The translations under genes were made by a program, and so were the position numbers. From assembly GCF_022815605.1 (NCBI RefSeq), contig NZ_JALGRP010000005.1, positions 1-64,000 on the forward strand: a DNA stretch of 64,000 nt, written 5' to 3'. The notes under the pieces were generated by a model that was not told the origin of the DNA, ran no database searches, and saw nothing but the letters and a program-made list of their open reading frames with translations. The stretch is from Microbacterium sp. VKM Ac-2923. GTDB taxonomy: Bacteria; Actinomycetota; Actinomycetes; Actinomycetales; Microbacteriaceae. Positions 7,741 to 16,925 of the stretch are shown here, one piece after another (the stretch's first letter is position 1; the number at the start of each line of letters is the position of its first letter).

Positions 7741-9420
7741 TCAGGAGCGGTGCGCGCGGTAGTAGTCGAGCAGCGATCGGGTCGAGGCATCCTGAGCTGC
7801 GAGCGCGTCGTCGTCGCCCTCGATGGCCGGCGCGATCTGCAGGGCCAACCGCTTGCCGAGCTCCACGCCCCACTGGTCGAAGGAGTTGATGCCCCAGATG
7901 GTGCCCTGCGTGAAGGTGATGTGCTCGTACAGGGCGATGAGCTGGCCGAGCACCGACGGCGTGAGCGACGGCGCGAAGATCGACGTCGTCGGTCGGTTGC
8001 CGGGGAACGTACGCGCGGCCACGAGCGCACCGGTCGTACCCTCGGCTTCGACCTCTTCGGCGGTCTTCCCGAAGGCCAGCGCCTTCGTCTGGGCGAGGAA
8101 GTTCGCCAGGAACAGCCCGTGCACGTCGCGGCCGTCGTCGGCGAGCGGGTACGCGGGATTCACGAACGCGATGAAGTCGGCCGGGATCAGGCGCGTGCCC
8201 TGGTGGATGAGCTGGTAGAAGGCGTGCTGACCGTTGGTGCCCGGCTCACCCCAGAACACCTCGCCGGTGTCGGTCGTGACGGGGGTGCCGTCCCACCGTA
8301 CCGACTTGCCGTTCGACTCCATCGTCAGCTGCTGGAGGTACGCCGCGAAGCGGTGCAGCTGCTGCGCGTAGGGAAGCACCGCGTGCGACTGCGCGCCGAG
8401 GAAGTTCGTGTACCAGACGTTCAGCAGCCCCATCAGGACGGGCACGTTCTGCGCGAGCGGTGTGGATGCCACGTGTTCATCGACCGTGTGGAAGCCGGCG
8501 AGCAGCTGCCGGAACGACTCGGGGCCCAGGGTGATCGCCAACGACAGGCCGATCGCGGAGTCGACCGAGTAGCGACCGCCCACCCAATCCCAGAACCCGA
8601 ACGCGTTGGCGGGGTCGATGCCGAACGCCTCCACCTTGTCGAGCGCCGTCGAGACCGCGACGAAGTGATGGGCGACGGCGTCGGTGCGGGCGGCATCCGA
8701 ATCGTCGATGACGCCTGCGGCGCTGAGCTTCTCCCACAGCCAGTCGCGCGCGAGACGGGCGTTGGTCAGCGTCTCAAGGGTCGTGAACGTCTTGGACGCG
8801 ACGATGAAGAGCGTGGTCTCGGGGTCGAGATCGGCGGTCTTCTGCGCGATGTCGGCGGGGTCGATGTTCGAGACGAACCGCGCCGTGATCCCGGCGTCGG
8901 CATACGGGAGGAGGGCTTCGTAGACCATGACCGGACCGAGGTCGCTGCCGCCGATACCGATGTTGACGACCGTGGTCACCCTCTTGCCGGTGACGCCGCG
9001 CCACTCACCGGAACGCACGCGGTCGGCGAAGGCGTCGAGGCGGTCGAGCACCTCGTGGACGTCGTGATCGACCTGCTGGCCGTCGACGACGAGGGCGGGC
9101 TCGGCGTCCGCGGGGCGGCGGAGGGCCGTGTGCAGCACCGCGCGGTCTTCACTGGTGTTGAGGTGCGCACCCCGCAGCATGTCGGCGTACCGCTCGGCGA
9201 CGCCGGTCTCCGTGGCCAGTGCGACGAGCGCATCGAGCACGTCGGCGGTCACGAGGTTCTTCGACAGGTCGACGTGGAGGTCGCCCACCGTGCGCGTGAG
9301 ATCGCGCGTGCGGTCGGCGTCGGCAGCGAACCAGCCGCGCAGATCGGGCTCGAACGCGTCGCGGAGCGCGGCGAGGCGGGACCAGGCGGGGGTGGTGGTG
9401 GGATCGATAGGCGCAGTCAC
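7741..9420 (-). CDS. pgi: Glucose-6-phosphate isomerase
   Basis: 559 residues, normal length for the long bacterial enzyme. It interconverts glucose-6-phosphate and fructose-6-phosphate in the cytosol. Typical blocks are present: [20 protein letters not shown] (sugar-phosphate binding, about 145), [13 protein letters not shown] (about 205), then [14 protein letters not shown], and near the C-terminus [10 protein letters not shown], which contains the PGI signature 2. The GTG at 9420 is preferred: TAGCGT lies 7 nt upstream, which suggests a leaderless transcript. A longer start at 9453 is possible. Monocistronic with a strong terminator. Confidence 0.97.
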   Translation of the reverse strand: MTAPIDPTTTPAWSRLAALRDAFEPDLRGWFAADADRTRDLTRTVGDLHVDLSKNLVTADVLDALVALATETGVAERYADMLRGAHLNTSEDRAVLHTALRRPADAEPALVVDGQQVDHDVHEVLDRLDAFADRVRSGEWRGVTGKRVTTVVNIGIGGSDLGPVMVYEALLPYADAGITARFVSNIDPADIAQKTADLDPETTLFIVASKTFTTLETLTNARLARDWLWEKLSAAGVIDDSDAARTDAVAHHFVAVSTALDKVEAFGIDPANAFGFWDWVGGRYSVDSAIGLSLAITLGPESFRQLLAGFHTVDEHVASTPLAQNVPVLMGLLNVWYTNFLGAQSHAVLPYAQQLHRFAAYLQQLTMESNGKSVRWDGTPVTTDTGEVFWGEPGTNGQHAFYQLIHQGTRLIPADFIAFVNPAYPLADDGRDVHGLFLANFLAQTKALAFGKTAEEVEAEGTTGALVAARTFPGNRPTTSIFAPSLTPSVLGQLIALYEHITFTQGTIWGINSFDQWGVELGKRLALQIAPAIEGDDDALAAQDASTRSLLDYYRAHRS

Positions 9421-9483
9421 GAGACCCACGCTAGCGACCCCGGGGCGCGACACGCGACCGATGACGAAGACGGGGGCGCACGT

Positions 9484-10209
9484 CTAGGGACGGGGCGGCT
9501 CGGGAGGAGCCGCGGCGACGGCGACCACCGGCTCCGGGAGGGGGATCTCGCGCGTCGCATCCCACGTCTCGGTCCAGCCGAGCCGGTCGAACAGGCCGTC
9601 GAGCAGCATCGCCGTGAAGCCCCACACCGTCTGCGGTCCGGGCGCCGCGTCGAGCGTGAAAGCGGGTCCGCGCCATTCCCGGCCATCACGACGGATCACG
9701 GTCACGCCCCGGCGGGCGGGGTCGAGGAGGTCGGCGACCGGCGCACGGAACACCTCGGCCGATTCCGCCGCGTCCACGGCGCGGACCGGCGTCGGGCGCG
9801 TCCACCATCCGACGACCGGAGTCACCTCATGGCGGGAGAACGCCAGCGGAACCGGCTCGAGCGCCCCGAGCACCTCGACGCCGTCGGGGTCGAGACCGGT
9901 CTCCTCCTGGGCCTCGCGAAGAGCGGCGGCCACGGCATCCCGGTCTCCCGGATCAACGCGCCCTCCGGGGAACGCGACCTGTCCGGGGTGGGCGCGCAGC
10001 GTGCTCGCGCGCGCCAGAAGGAGGACGTCGAGATCGCTCGGGACGTGTCGCGCGGCGCGTCCGCTCGGGATGCCGTCGAGCACGCCGAACAGGATGAGCA
10101 CCGCCGCGGCACGCGCCTCACCCTCGACCGGCGCCGCGCGAAGGGACGGAGAGACGTCGCCGAGCCCCCGGGCGAGGAGGTCTTCGAGCTCTGCGCGGGG
10201 AGACGACAT
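9484..10209 (-). CDS. Nudix hydrolase, CoA-pyrophosphatase-like
   Basis: 241 residues. The Nudix box starts at GGRVDPGDRDAVAAALREAQ and continues EETGLDPD (about residues 81-108), with the REAQEETG core that binds Mg2+. A preceding LRAHPGQVAFPGG matches the NudL/CoA diphosphatase subfamily, which hydrolyses CoA or acyl-CoA pyrophosphate. The exact substrate is not certain. TAGCCT lies 6 nt before the ATG with no ribosome site, so the mRNA is probably leaderless. Confidence 0.88.
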   Translation of the reverse strand: MSSPRAELEDLLARGLGDVSPSLRAAPVEGEARAAAVLILFGVLDGIPSGRAARHVPSDLDVLLLARASTLRAHPGQVAFPGGRVDPGDRDAVAAALREAQEETGLDPDGVEVLGALEPVPLAFSRHEVTPVVGWWTRPTPVRAVDAAESAEVFRAPVADLLDPARRGVTVIRRDGREWRGPAFTLDAAPGPQTVWGFTAMLLDGLFDRLGWTETWDATREIPLPEPVVAVAAAPPEPPRP

Positions 10210-10256
10210 GGACCGAGGCTAGCCTCCGCCCCCGACCGTCCGGGCGGCCGGGGGCC

Positions 10257-10910
10257 CTAGCGGGAGCCGTTGCAGGCCAGGCCGTCGCCGTCGCCGTCGA
10301 GTTTGTAGATGTCGGATCCGACCACCCGGGCGACGCCGTCGAAGTAGGACGGGCCGTTGCCCTTCCCACCCGCGCAGTCGACGTCGGAGTCGATCGGCAC
10401 GCACGCGTCGGCGTAGTTCGGGTCGCAGCCATCGCCACTGGACGCCGCTTCGACCGGCGCGGGCGGAGGCGGAGCGACGTACGTCCCCCGGGCGGTGACT
10501 TCGGAGACCGGCGCCCGGCCGACGGATTCGCTGACCAGGACCCGCTCGGACTCGACCCCGTCGATCGTCGTCACCCGGAAGATCGAGACCTTCTCCCCGT
10601 CGACTCCGGCCGTCGACACGAGCGACTGCCCCGACGGCAGTGCCGCGTCATCCACCGTCGTCCGTTCGAACCGCAGGGCGGAGGTGACGGTCTGCTCGGA
10701 CACGACGACGACGGGAGTCGGCGACGCCGACGGCGACGATGCCGCGATACGACGGGCGTCTCCGGTGGCCGCCGCGTCGGCCGATGAGGCAGGCGACGAG
10801 CAGCCCGCCGCGAGCAGCAGCGTCGCGACAGCCGCCGTGAGCCCCAGGACCGGGCGCCCGGGTCGATGGGAGCGCAGGCGCGCCGAAGAGCGATCGTTCG
10901 TCACGGTCAT
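10257..10910 (-). CDS. G5 / Excalibur calcium-binding domain lipoprotein
   Basis: 217 residues. A type II signal peptide ends LLLAAGCSS (Cys about 39), so it is a membrane-anchored lipoprotein. A Ser/Pro linker is followed by a short G5-like domain (about 85-140: TTIDGVESERVLVSESV) and a C-terminal Excalibur domain (about 155-217) with paired cysteines and the DGDGDGLAC calcium loop. Such domains occur in extracellular, cell-wall-associated proteins and nucleases; no catalytic nuclease domain is present here. The GGGGGGAAC ribosome site is good. It lies upstream of nothing on the same strand; tatA ends 167 bp upstream of its start. Confidence 0.85.
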   Translation of the reverse strand: MTVTNDRSSARLRSHRPGRPVLGLTAAVATLLLAAGCSSPASSADAAATGDARRIAASSPSASPTPVVVVSEQTVTSALRFERTTVDDAALPSGQSLVSTAGVDGEKVSIFRVTTIDGVESERVLVSESVGRAPVSEVTARGTYVAPPPPAPVEAASSGDGCDPNYADACVPIDSDVDCAGGKGNGPSYFDGVARVVGSDIYKLDGDGDGLACNGSR

Positions 10911-11076
10911 TGTGGTGTTCCCCCCAGAACAGGAGCGACGCGTCTTCGCCTCGCTGACGCTCAGCAGACCAGATCCCGGTGGCGCGCGCAAATCCGACCG
11001 CCGCAGGCCCCCGGACCAGCGAGGCCCAGCGCCGATCGCGGGGCCCCCAGCGGCGCCCGGGAGGCGGCTGAGGCGC

Positions 11077-11322
11077 TCACGACCTCCCGGTCGGGGCGGA
11101 AACGGACAGGGGCGACACGGACGCGGAGTCCGCGTGCGCGAGGGTGTCGTCGGCCGTGGGCGCCGGCGTCTCATCCGTGGAGGGCTCGGCCGCCTCCGTT
11201 CTCAGGATGCGGACGGACTGGCCGACGCTGCGGGCGAGGGCCGGGAGCTTGGCGGCGCCGAAGACGAGGACGACGATCGCAAGCACGACGAGGGCGTGCC
11301 AGCCGGTGAGGTTCTGCAGCAT
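11077..11322 (-). CDS. tatA: Sec-independent translocase subunit TatA
   Basis: 81 residues with the classic TatA layout. A short periplasmic N-terminus is followed by one transmembrane helix (about 8-24, ALVVLAIVVLVFGA), the FGAAKLPALARSVGQSVRI hinge and amphipathic helix, and a low-complexity tail. TatA oligomers form the twin-arginine translocation pore. The GGAGG ribosome site is good. It starts only 13 nt after the stop of a Tat-signal lipoprotein gene on the same strand, so the two are probably co-transcribed. Confidence 0.88.
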   Translation of the reverse strand: MLQNLTGWHALVVLAIVVLVFGAAKLPALARSVGQSVRILRTEAAEPSTDETPAPTADDTLAHADSASVSPLSVSAPTGRS

Positions 11323-11335
11323 GGGGCCCTCCGTA

Positions 11336-12316
11336 TCAGCCTCGGCCGCCGGGCATCGCGCCCGCGGTCGCCGTGGTGGTGGTGTCGACGCGCGCGGTGA
11401 GCGCGACGGTCCAGCCGGTGGCGTTGCCGCCAGTGGTCGTGGCGAGCTCAAGCACTCCCCCGTCGTCGCCGAAGACGTTGTCGGTCGCGAGCGAGACGCG
11501 GGACATATTGGATGCCGAGGACGAGTAGACCGCATCGGCGTAAACGACGGCGCAGGTCGCCTCGGGCAGGGCCACCTGCGAGGTCGCGATCGCGTTCGAG
11601 GAGTCGGTGATGGCATCCACGTTCGGGTACACCTCGAAGTGGATGTGAGGCCAGCGCCCGTCGTAGCAGGCGGGGAAGATCGAGGTGAACGAGACCACTC
11701 CGTCGGCGCCCACGACCTGCACCCCACGCAGGTAGGTCTCGTTCTCGATGCCGGAGGAGTACATCGAGTACCGCCCTTCGGCGTCGCAGTGCCAGACGTA
11801 GACGGCGGCTCCCGTGAAGGGCACGTCGCCGTTGGCGGTGTCGAGGATCGTGAGGTTCAGCGTCATGGGCACTCCCGCGGCCGTGGCGCCGCCGTCGAGG
11901 CTCGACCGCAGGTCGCTGCGGACCACCCCGGACTGCTCGAGGATGTCGACGCCGTTCGAGCCGTCGCCGGGGTAGGGACCCGCGGTCTCCTGGGGGATCT
12001 CCCCCGCGGGCAGCGCCACCGGCGTGCTCGAGGCCGACGCGGTGGCGGAGGCGGTCGGGGTCGCCGACGCTGTCGCGCGGGGGGTGGTCGTCGCGGTCGG
12101 GGTGGCGGTCGCCCCACCCTCGGACGGGGTGCAGGCCGCCAGCGCGACGGCTCCCGCACCGAGGGTGACGAGGCTCAGGATGCCGCGACGGCTCACGAGG
12201 GTTCGAATGTCGAACGGGGCGCCCTGGTCGACCACGGGCTCGTCGGCTCGATCGAGCAGGCGCCCCTCGTAGGCGGGGCCCTCGGGGGTCATCTGGGCGT
12301 CGGGGATGCGGCTCAT
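11336..12316 (-). CDS. Tat-exported intradiol ring-cleavage dioxygenase-like lipoprotein
   Basis: 326 residues. A twin-arginine signal (SRRGILSLVTLGAGAVALAAC, about 42-62) with a lipobox Cys directs it through Tat to the outer face of the membrane. The mature part starts with a Thr/Pro/Ala linker and has an intradiol dioxygenase fold: the ETAGPYPGDG entry motif (about 110), VYVWHCDAEGRYSMY with a candidate ligand His/Tyr (about 170) and WPHIHFEVY with candidate ligand His (about 221). Related cytosolic enzymes cleave catechols with Fe(III). Extracellular members are poorly characterised, and the substrate is unknown. The GGAGAAGAG ribosome site is good. tatA follows directly. Confidence 0.85.
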   Translation of the reverse strand: MSRIPDAQMTPEGPAYEGRLLDRADEPVVDQGAPFDIRTLVSRRGILSLVTLGAGAVALAACTPSEGGATATPTATTTPRATASATPTASATASASSTPVALPAGEIPQETAGPYPGDGSNGVDILEQSGVVRSDLRSSLDGGATAAGVPMTLNLTILDTANGDVPFTGAAVYVWHCDAEGRYSMYSSGIENETYLRGVQVVGADGVVSFTSIFPACYDGRWPHIHFEVYPNVDAITDSSNAIATSQVALPEATCAVVYADAVYSSSASNMSRVSLATDNVFGDDGGVLELATTTGGNATGWTVALTARVDTTTTATAGAMPGGRG

Positions 12317-12483
12317 GATCTCTTCTCCGGGATCGGGGTTCCGATGGTGCTCCCGACTGTGGCCCGCGCGCCCTGCTCGGAACTTCAGCGAACCTGTGAT
12401 CCGCCTATGAGACGCGACGGCAGGATCCGCGGGACCGCCCCGGCCCCGCGCGCCCGTGCCAGGATCGGGGAAGGAGGTGCACG

Positions 12484-12795
12484 ATGACCGGAGTGCTGCA
12501 CGCGGTGACCCTCGTCGTGAACATGCCGATCACGAAGATCGACGCCCTCGACGCGATCGCCTTCGCCGCCGACACGGGCGTGGAGGATGCCGGGACCGCC
12601 CACCCTCGCGTCTGGCTCGCTCCCCACGCGTGGGCGGAGGTCGAGATCCCGAAGTTCGCCGACCCCCCTCCGTTCGCGATCGACGTCTACTCGGACGTCT
12701 CGGGCGCGGTCGCCTGGGCCCAGGCGCGGAGGCTGCACGACGCCTTGGGGCGATTCGGCTGGACCGTGAGTCCGCCGCGCGCGGGCGTGCGCTGA
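12484..12795 (+). CDS. Hypothetical protein
   Basis: 103 residues, not recognised. No signal or membrane segment. The sequence is mixed alpha/beta with several Trp and aromatic residues (VWLAPHAWAEVEIPKF), so it looks like a small folded cytosolic protein. GGAGG precedes the ATG by 6 nt, and codon use is like its neighbours. It is convergent with the SDR gene, with only 7 bp between stops. Confidence 0.7.
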   Translation: MTGVLHAVTLVVNMPITKIDALDAIAFAADTGVEDAGTAHPRVWLAPHAWAEVEIPKFADPPPFAIDVYSDVSGAVAWAQARRLHDALGRFGWTVSPPRAGVR

Positions 12796-12802
12796 GGCGC
12801 CG

Positions 12803-13627
12803 TCAGTCGAGACCGACCAGCACCTCGCTGCGCTCCCAGAGCTGCCGCGCGGTCACCGGGTCATCGGCGAGCCGGTTGGTCTTGGCCGCCTTGTTGTTCG
12901 AGTAGAAGCCGCCCGGGGCCCAGTCCACTCCGGGCTTGCCGAGCGCGAGCCAGGTCAGTCTCGCACCGCCGACCGAGGTCGAGGTCATGAGGCGCTGCGC
13001 CAGCGGCCCGCCGTAGAGGAACTTCCACGGTCCGCTGCTGGACGCGCCGAAGTTGGAGGCGATCACGCCCGGGTGGAAGGCCACGGCCGACAGCCCCGCG
13101 TCGCCGAAGCGCCGGTGGAGCTCTTTGGTGAACAGCACGTTGGCGAGCTTCGCGTTGCCGTACGCCGCGGTCGAGGAGTAGCGGTGCTCGCCCTGCAGGT
13201 CGTCGATGTCGAAACGCGGGAAGAGCCTCGCGGCGGCGCTCGAGGTCTGGATGACAGAAGCCTGCGACTCGACGAGTCGCTCGCGCAGAAGGTTCGTGAG
13301 GAGGAACGGCGCGAGGTGGTTCACCTGGAACGTCGTCTCGTAGCCGTCCTTCGTCAGAGTGCGCTCCCCGAAGACGCCGCCCGCGTTGTTGGCGAGCACG
13401 TCGATACGGGGGTAGCGCTCCCGCAGGGATGCCGCGAGCTCGCGCACCTGCGAGAGGTCGCTGAAGTCGGCGACGAAGGAGTCCACACCGAGGGAGCGGG
13501 CGACCCGCGCGGTCTTCTCGGGGTTGCGACCGACGACGACGACCTCCTCGCCGACCTGGACGAGCTGCTTGGCGGACGCCGCGCCGATGCCGTCGCTGGC
13601 TCCGGTGATGACGATGGTGCGGGTCAT
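12803..13627 (-). CDS. Short-chain dehydrogenase/reductase
   Basis: 274 residues. The Rossmann NAD(P) motif TGASDGIGAASAK is at about 9-21, NNAGG at about 80, and the catalytic YGNAK at about 153. Together with PFLLTNLL and the C-terminal GGFYSNN region this resembles the retinol-dehydrogenase/protochlorophyllide-reductase-like SDRs. Substrate unknown. The ATG at 13627 follows a GAGGAAGAGG site; the longer open frame upstream is not SDR-like. Confidence 0.9.
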   Translation of the reverse strand: MTRTIVITGASDGIGAASAKQLVQVGEEVVVVGRNPEKTARVARSLGVDSFVADFSDLSQVRELAASLRERYPRIDVLANNAGGVFGERTLTKDGYETTFQVNHLAPFLLTNLLRERLVESQASVIQTSSAAARLFPRFDIDDLQGEHRYSSTAAYGNAKLANVLFTKELHRRFGDAGLSAVAFHPGVIASNFGASSSGPWKFLYGGPLAQRLMTSTSVGGARLTWLALGKPGVDWAPGGFYSNNKAAKTNRLADDPVTARQLWERSEVLVGLD

Positions 13628-13830
13628 GGCATCCTCTTCCTCGTTCGAAGAGGCCACGCTAACCGCGGCAGGTTCATCTCGATCGGGGCTTGCCCTCGGC
13701 ATCCACGGCTCTTACGACGGTGCCCGCGAACTTACAGCGCGCTCCCAGCCCCGCGGGACCAAATCCGGCGGGCGAGGCGTTCGATTGAAGGACGCCCACA
13801 ACCGGACGTCAGGACGAGAGGATGCGAACC

Positions 13831-14289
13831 GTGAGCACGGAGTACCGGAAGACGTCGGAGGCGCTGGGCCGCCTCACCGACCGCCAGTTCGCCGTCACGC
13901 AGGACGACGCCACCGAACCGCCGTTCCGCAACGAGTACTGGGACAACCACGAGGACGGCATATACGTCGATGTCGTATCGGGTCAGCCGCTGTTCTCCTC
14001 GACGGATAAATTCGAGAGCGGCACGGGCTGGCCGAGCTTCACCAAGCCGATCGACGACGCCGCCGTCGTGAACAAGACCGACCGGACGCTGTGGATGACC
14101 CGCACCGAGGTGCGCTCCGCCGGAGCGGACAGCCATCTCGGCCACCTGTTCGATGACGGCCCGCGCGACGCCGGTGGGCTGAGATACTGCATGAACTCGG
14201 CGGCGATGCGCTTCGTGCCCGTCGGCGAGCTCGAAGCCCAGGGCTACGGCGCGTACCTCGCCCTGTTCCGCGAGAGTCGCGCCTCATGA
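13831..14289 (+). CDS. msrB: Peptide-methionine (R)-S-oxide reductase
   Basis: 152 residues. It reduces methionine-R-sulfoxide in proteins. Family blocks: [20 protein letters not shown], then [32 protein letters not shown] and [12 protein letters not shown], whose Cys is catalytic. The two CxxC zinc motifs of many MsrB proteins are missing, so it is a zinc-free type. The GTG at 13831 is chosen because GAGAGG is 9 nt before it; the ATG at 13822 abuts that site. msrA follows. Confidence 0.95.
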   Translation: MSTEYRKTSEALGRLTDRQFAVTQDDATEPPFRNEYWDNHEDGIYVDVVSGQPLFSSTDKFESGTGWPSFTKPIDDAAVVNKTDRTLWMTRTEVRSAGADSHLGHLFDDGPRDAGGLRYCMNSAAMRFVPVGELEAQGYGAYLALFRESRAS

Positions 14290-14327
14290 ACCTCTTTCCC
14301 TTCCGCAAGCGCAAAAGGAGCACCACC

Positions 14328-14882
14328 ATGACCAGCGGACCTTCCGACTCCGGCGAGATCACCCGTCGCCCCGGCACCGAGACGGCCGTCCTCGCGGGCG
14401 GTTGCTTCTGGGGCGTCGAAGACCTCATCCGTCGCCAGCCCGGCGTCCTCGACACCCGCGTCGGCTACACCGGCGGCCAGAACGAGCACGCGACCTACCG
14501 CAACCACCCCGGTCACGCGGAGGCCATCGAGATCGTCTTCGACCCCTCGCAGACGTCGTATCGCGACATCCTGGCGTTCTTCTTCCAGATCCACGACCCC
14601 TCGACCCTGAACCGCCAGGGCAACGACGTGGGCACGAGCTACCGTTCGGCGATCTTCCCGCTCTCGCCCGAGCAGGAGAAGGTCGCGCGCGACACGATCG
14701 CCGACGTCGACGCCTCGGGCATCTGGCCCGCGAAGGCCGTCACCACGATCGAGCCCGAGGCGCCCTTCTGGGAGGCCGAGCCCGAGCACCAGGACTACCT
14801 CGCGCGCATCCCCCACGGCTACACGTGCCACTTCGTGCGCCCAGGCTGGGTGCTGCCCAAGCGCGAGCAAGCCTCGGCGTAA
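14328..14882 (+). CDS. msrA: Peptide-methionine (S)-S-oxide reductase
   Basis: 184 residues. [10 protein letters not shown] (about 25-34) carries the catalytic Cys. RVGYTGG, the [13 protein letters not shown] block and the [11 protein letters not shown] region are typical. It repairs methionine-S-sulfoxide and forms an operon with msrB. An ATG at 14286 overlaps the msrB stop, but AAAAGGAG lies 7 nt before the ATG at 14328, which is therefore preferred. A palindromic terminator follows 10 nt after the stop. Confidence 0.95.
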   Translation: MTSGPSDSGEITRRPGTETAVLAGGCFWGVEDLIRRQPGVLDTRVGYTGGQNEHATYRNHPGHAEAIEIVFDPSQTSYRDILAFFFQIHDPSTLNRQGNDVGTSYRSAIFPLSPEQEKVARDTIADVDASGIWPAKAVTTIEPEAPFWEAEPEHQDYLARIPHGYTCHFVRPGWVLPKREQASA

Positions 14883-14891
14883 GTCGGAGAA

Positions 14892-14925
14892 GAAGGGCCC
14901 GGATGCCATGGCATCCGGGCCCTTC
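14892..14925 (+). terminator. msrBA terminator, perfect palindrome
   Basis: A 34-bp perfect palindrome (GAAGGGCCCGGATGCCA and its exact complement), just after msrA. It contains GGATGCC and GGCATCC back to back. Confidence 0.8.
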
Positions 14926-15055
14926 GTGTTGCGGCGCCCGTCCGTCCGGCGCGTGACGGGTGCGTCGGCGCTGTATGCGGCACGGGTGGCCTGCCGCTGC
15001 TCGCACCCCGCGCAAGCCCCGCACGCCCCGAGGCCACGCTGCCTAGGCTCGCGGG

Positions 15056-16291
15056 ATGAGCGGATACGACGTGATCGTGGTGGGCGCGGGCCTGGCGGGC
15101 CTGCGCTGTGCGACACGGCTGGCCGAGGCCGGCCGCGACGTCGTCGTGCTCGAAGCGGATGATGCCGTGGGCGGGCGCGAACGCACCGACATCGTCGACG
15201 GGTTCCGCCTCGACCTGGGCTTCCACGTGCTCAACCCCGCCTACCCGGCCGTGCGGCGCTGGGTCGACGTCGACGCGCTCGCGCTCCGGCGGTTCCCGGT
15301 GGCGGTCGGGGTGCGCCTCGACGACCGGCTGGCGCGGCTCGCGCACCCGCTGCGGCATCCGCTGTCCGTCCCCGGGTCGCTGCGGAGCGGGCTCGTCGGG
15401 CCCTCCGATCTCGCGGCGCTGGCACGGTGGGTGGGGCCCGCTGTCGTATCGGCGCGCGCGGCGAAGACCGGGTCCGACCGCACGCTCGACGAGGCGTGGG
15501 ATCGCGCGGGAGTGCGCGGCCCTCTGCGCGAGAGCGTGCTCGAACCGTTCCTTGCCGGGGTCCTGGCCGATGATCGGCAGCAGACCTCCGACGCGTTCGT
15601 CCGGTTGCTCGTCCGCAGCTTCGCGCTCGGGCGACCGGGAGTGCCCGCCGCGGGGATCGGCGCCCTCCCGGCGCAGCTCGCCGACACGGCGCGCCGGGCC
15701 GGCGCCGGCATCCGCCTCTCCCATCGGGTCGTCTCGACCCGGAACAGGGCCCGCGGCTGGCACGTCGGGGTGGAGGGACAGGATGCCCTGACCGCCCGCG
15801 CCGTGGTCGTCGCGACAGGACTCGATCCCTCCCTCGACGTCGCGCTCCCGGCTCCTCGCGGCCTGCAGACGTGGTGGTTCGCCGGCGATCAGGCACCGAC
15901 CGACGACGCCGCGCTCCGCGTGGACGGGCGCCGACGAGGGCCGATCGTGAACACCGCCGTGATGACCAACACCGCGCCCACCTACGCGCCGCGCGGCCGA
16001 CACCTGATCCAAGCGACGTGCGTCCTGCCCTCTGTGGCGTCGGAGGGCGACATCCGTCGCCAGCTCGCGGAGATCTGGGACGCCGACACGCGGCCGTGGC
16101 ACCTGCTGCGCCGCGACGATATCGCCGGCGCCCTCCCCGCGCAGGACCCGCCCCTCCGTCTCCGTCGATCCGTTCGCCTCGGCGACGGTCGGTATCTCGC
16201 CGGCGACCATCGCGACACCGCGTCGATCCAGGGAGCGCTGGTGTCGGGTCAGCGGGCCGCGGCGGCGGTGCTGGCCGACCTCGCGGGGTGA
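15056..16291 (+). CDS. FAD-dependent oxidoreductase (amine/protoporphyrinogen oxidase-like)
   Basis: 411 residues. The N-terminal dinucleotide fold YDVIVVGAGLAGLRCA (about 4-19) is followed by VVLEADDAVGGRERT (about 31-45), the pattern of flavin-containing amine oxidase/phytoene desaturase-type proteins. The C-terminus DGRYLAGDHRDTASIQGALV carries the second FAD-binding motif. The substrate is not predictable. TAGGCT lies 6 nt before the ATG, so it is probably leaderless. Monocistronic. Confidence 0.88.
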   Translation: MSGYDVIVVGAGLAGLRCATRLAEAGRDVVVLEADDAVGGRERTDIVDGFRLDLGFHVLNPAYPAVRRWVDVDALALRRFPVAVGVRLDDRLARLAHPLRHPLSVPGSLRSGLVGPSDLAALARWVGPAVVSARAAKTGSDRTLDEAWDRAGVRGPLRESVLEPFLAGVLADDRQQTSDAFVRLLVRSFALGRPGVPAAGIGALPAQLADTARRAGAGIRLSHRVVSTRNRARGWHVGVEGQDALTARAVVVATGLDPSLDVALPAPRGLQTWWFAGDQAPTDDAALRVDGRRRGPIVNTAVMTNTAPTYAPRGRHLIQATCVLPSVASEGDIRRQLAEIWDADTRPWHLLRRDDIAGALPAQDPPLRLRRSVRLGDGRYLAGDHRDTASIQGALVSGQRAAAAVLADLAG

Positions 16292-16405
16292 GCCCGGCCG
16301 GTCTGCGTCGGAGACCATCTGGTCGGGGCGGAATTGCTCGCTCGGGGCAGGAGATTCCCGCCCCGATGAGCGGAATGCGTCCCGAACCCCGGGCTGGTGA
16401 CCGCG

Positions 16406-16906
16406 CTAGGCCCGAGCTGCCAACGCCTCCAACGCCTCACCGGTGACCCGCCGGGTCGTCCACTCCTCCATCGCCTCCGCGCCCAGCGCTCGGTAGAACC
16501 CGATCGCGGGCTCGTTCCAGTCGAGCACCGTCCACTCGAGGCGGGAGTACCGCCGCTCCACGCACTCCCCGGCGAGCGCGGCCAGCAGGGCGACGCCGTA
16601 GCCCTTCGCGCGGTACTGCTCGTGCACGTAGAGATCCTCGAGCCAGATGCCGTGACGCCCGGTCCACGTCGAGTAGGTGAGGAACCAGATCGCGATCGCA
16701 CGGATACCGCCGTCGGGGCCCTCGACGACGAAGGCGAACGCGCGAGGATCTTCGCCGAAGAGCGTCGCGGCGATCATCTCCGCGGTGTTCTCGACGGCAT
16801 CCGGTTCGCGCTCGTAATCGGCGAGGGCCTGGATGCAGGCGAGGATGCCCGGCTCATCGCCCGCGCGGGCGGGACGCAGGACAGCACCGTCGGTGAGAGT
16901 CGTCAT
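16406..16906 (-). CDS. GNAT family N-acetyltransferase
   Basis: 166 residues. The acetyl-CoA-binding motif is at about 105-125 (YVHEQYRAKGYGVALLAAL). WLEDLYV, LEWTVLDWNEPAIGFYRALGA and the N-terminal region match diamine-acetyltransferase-like GNAT proteins, so a polyamine or small amine acceptor is possible but unproven. TAGCCT lies 6 nt before the ATG with no ribosome site, pointing to a leaderless mRNA. Confidence 0.9.
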   Translation of the reverse strand: MTTLTDGAVLRPARAGDEPGILACIQALADYEREPDAVENTAEMIAATLFGEDPRAFAFVVEGPDGGIRAIAIWFLTYSTWTGRHGIWLEDLYVHEQYRAKGYGVALLAALAGECVERRYSRLEWTVLDWNEPAIGFYRALGAEAMEEWTTRRVTGEALEALAARA

Positions 16907-16925
16907 GGACCGAGGCTACCGAGGC

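Noticed and set aside
7609-10260. An 883-codon plus-strand open frame opposite pgi and the Nudix gene
   Set aside because: It is antisense to two well-recognised genes, Arg/Gly/Val/His-rich, without a start site or family motifs. Long antisense frames are expected in DNA of about 70% GC.
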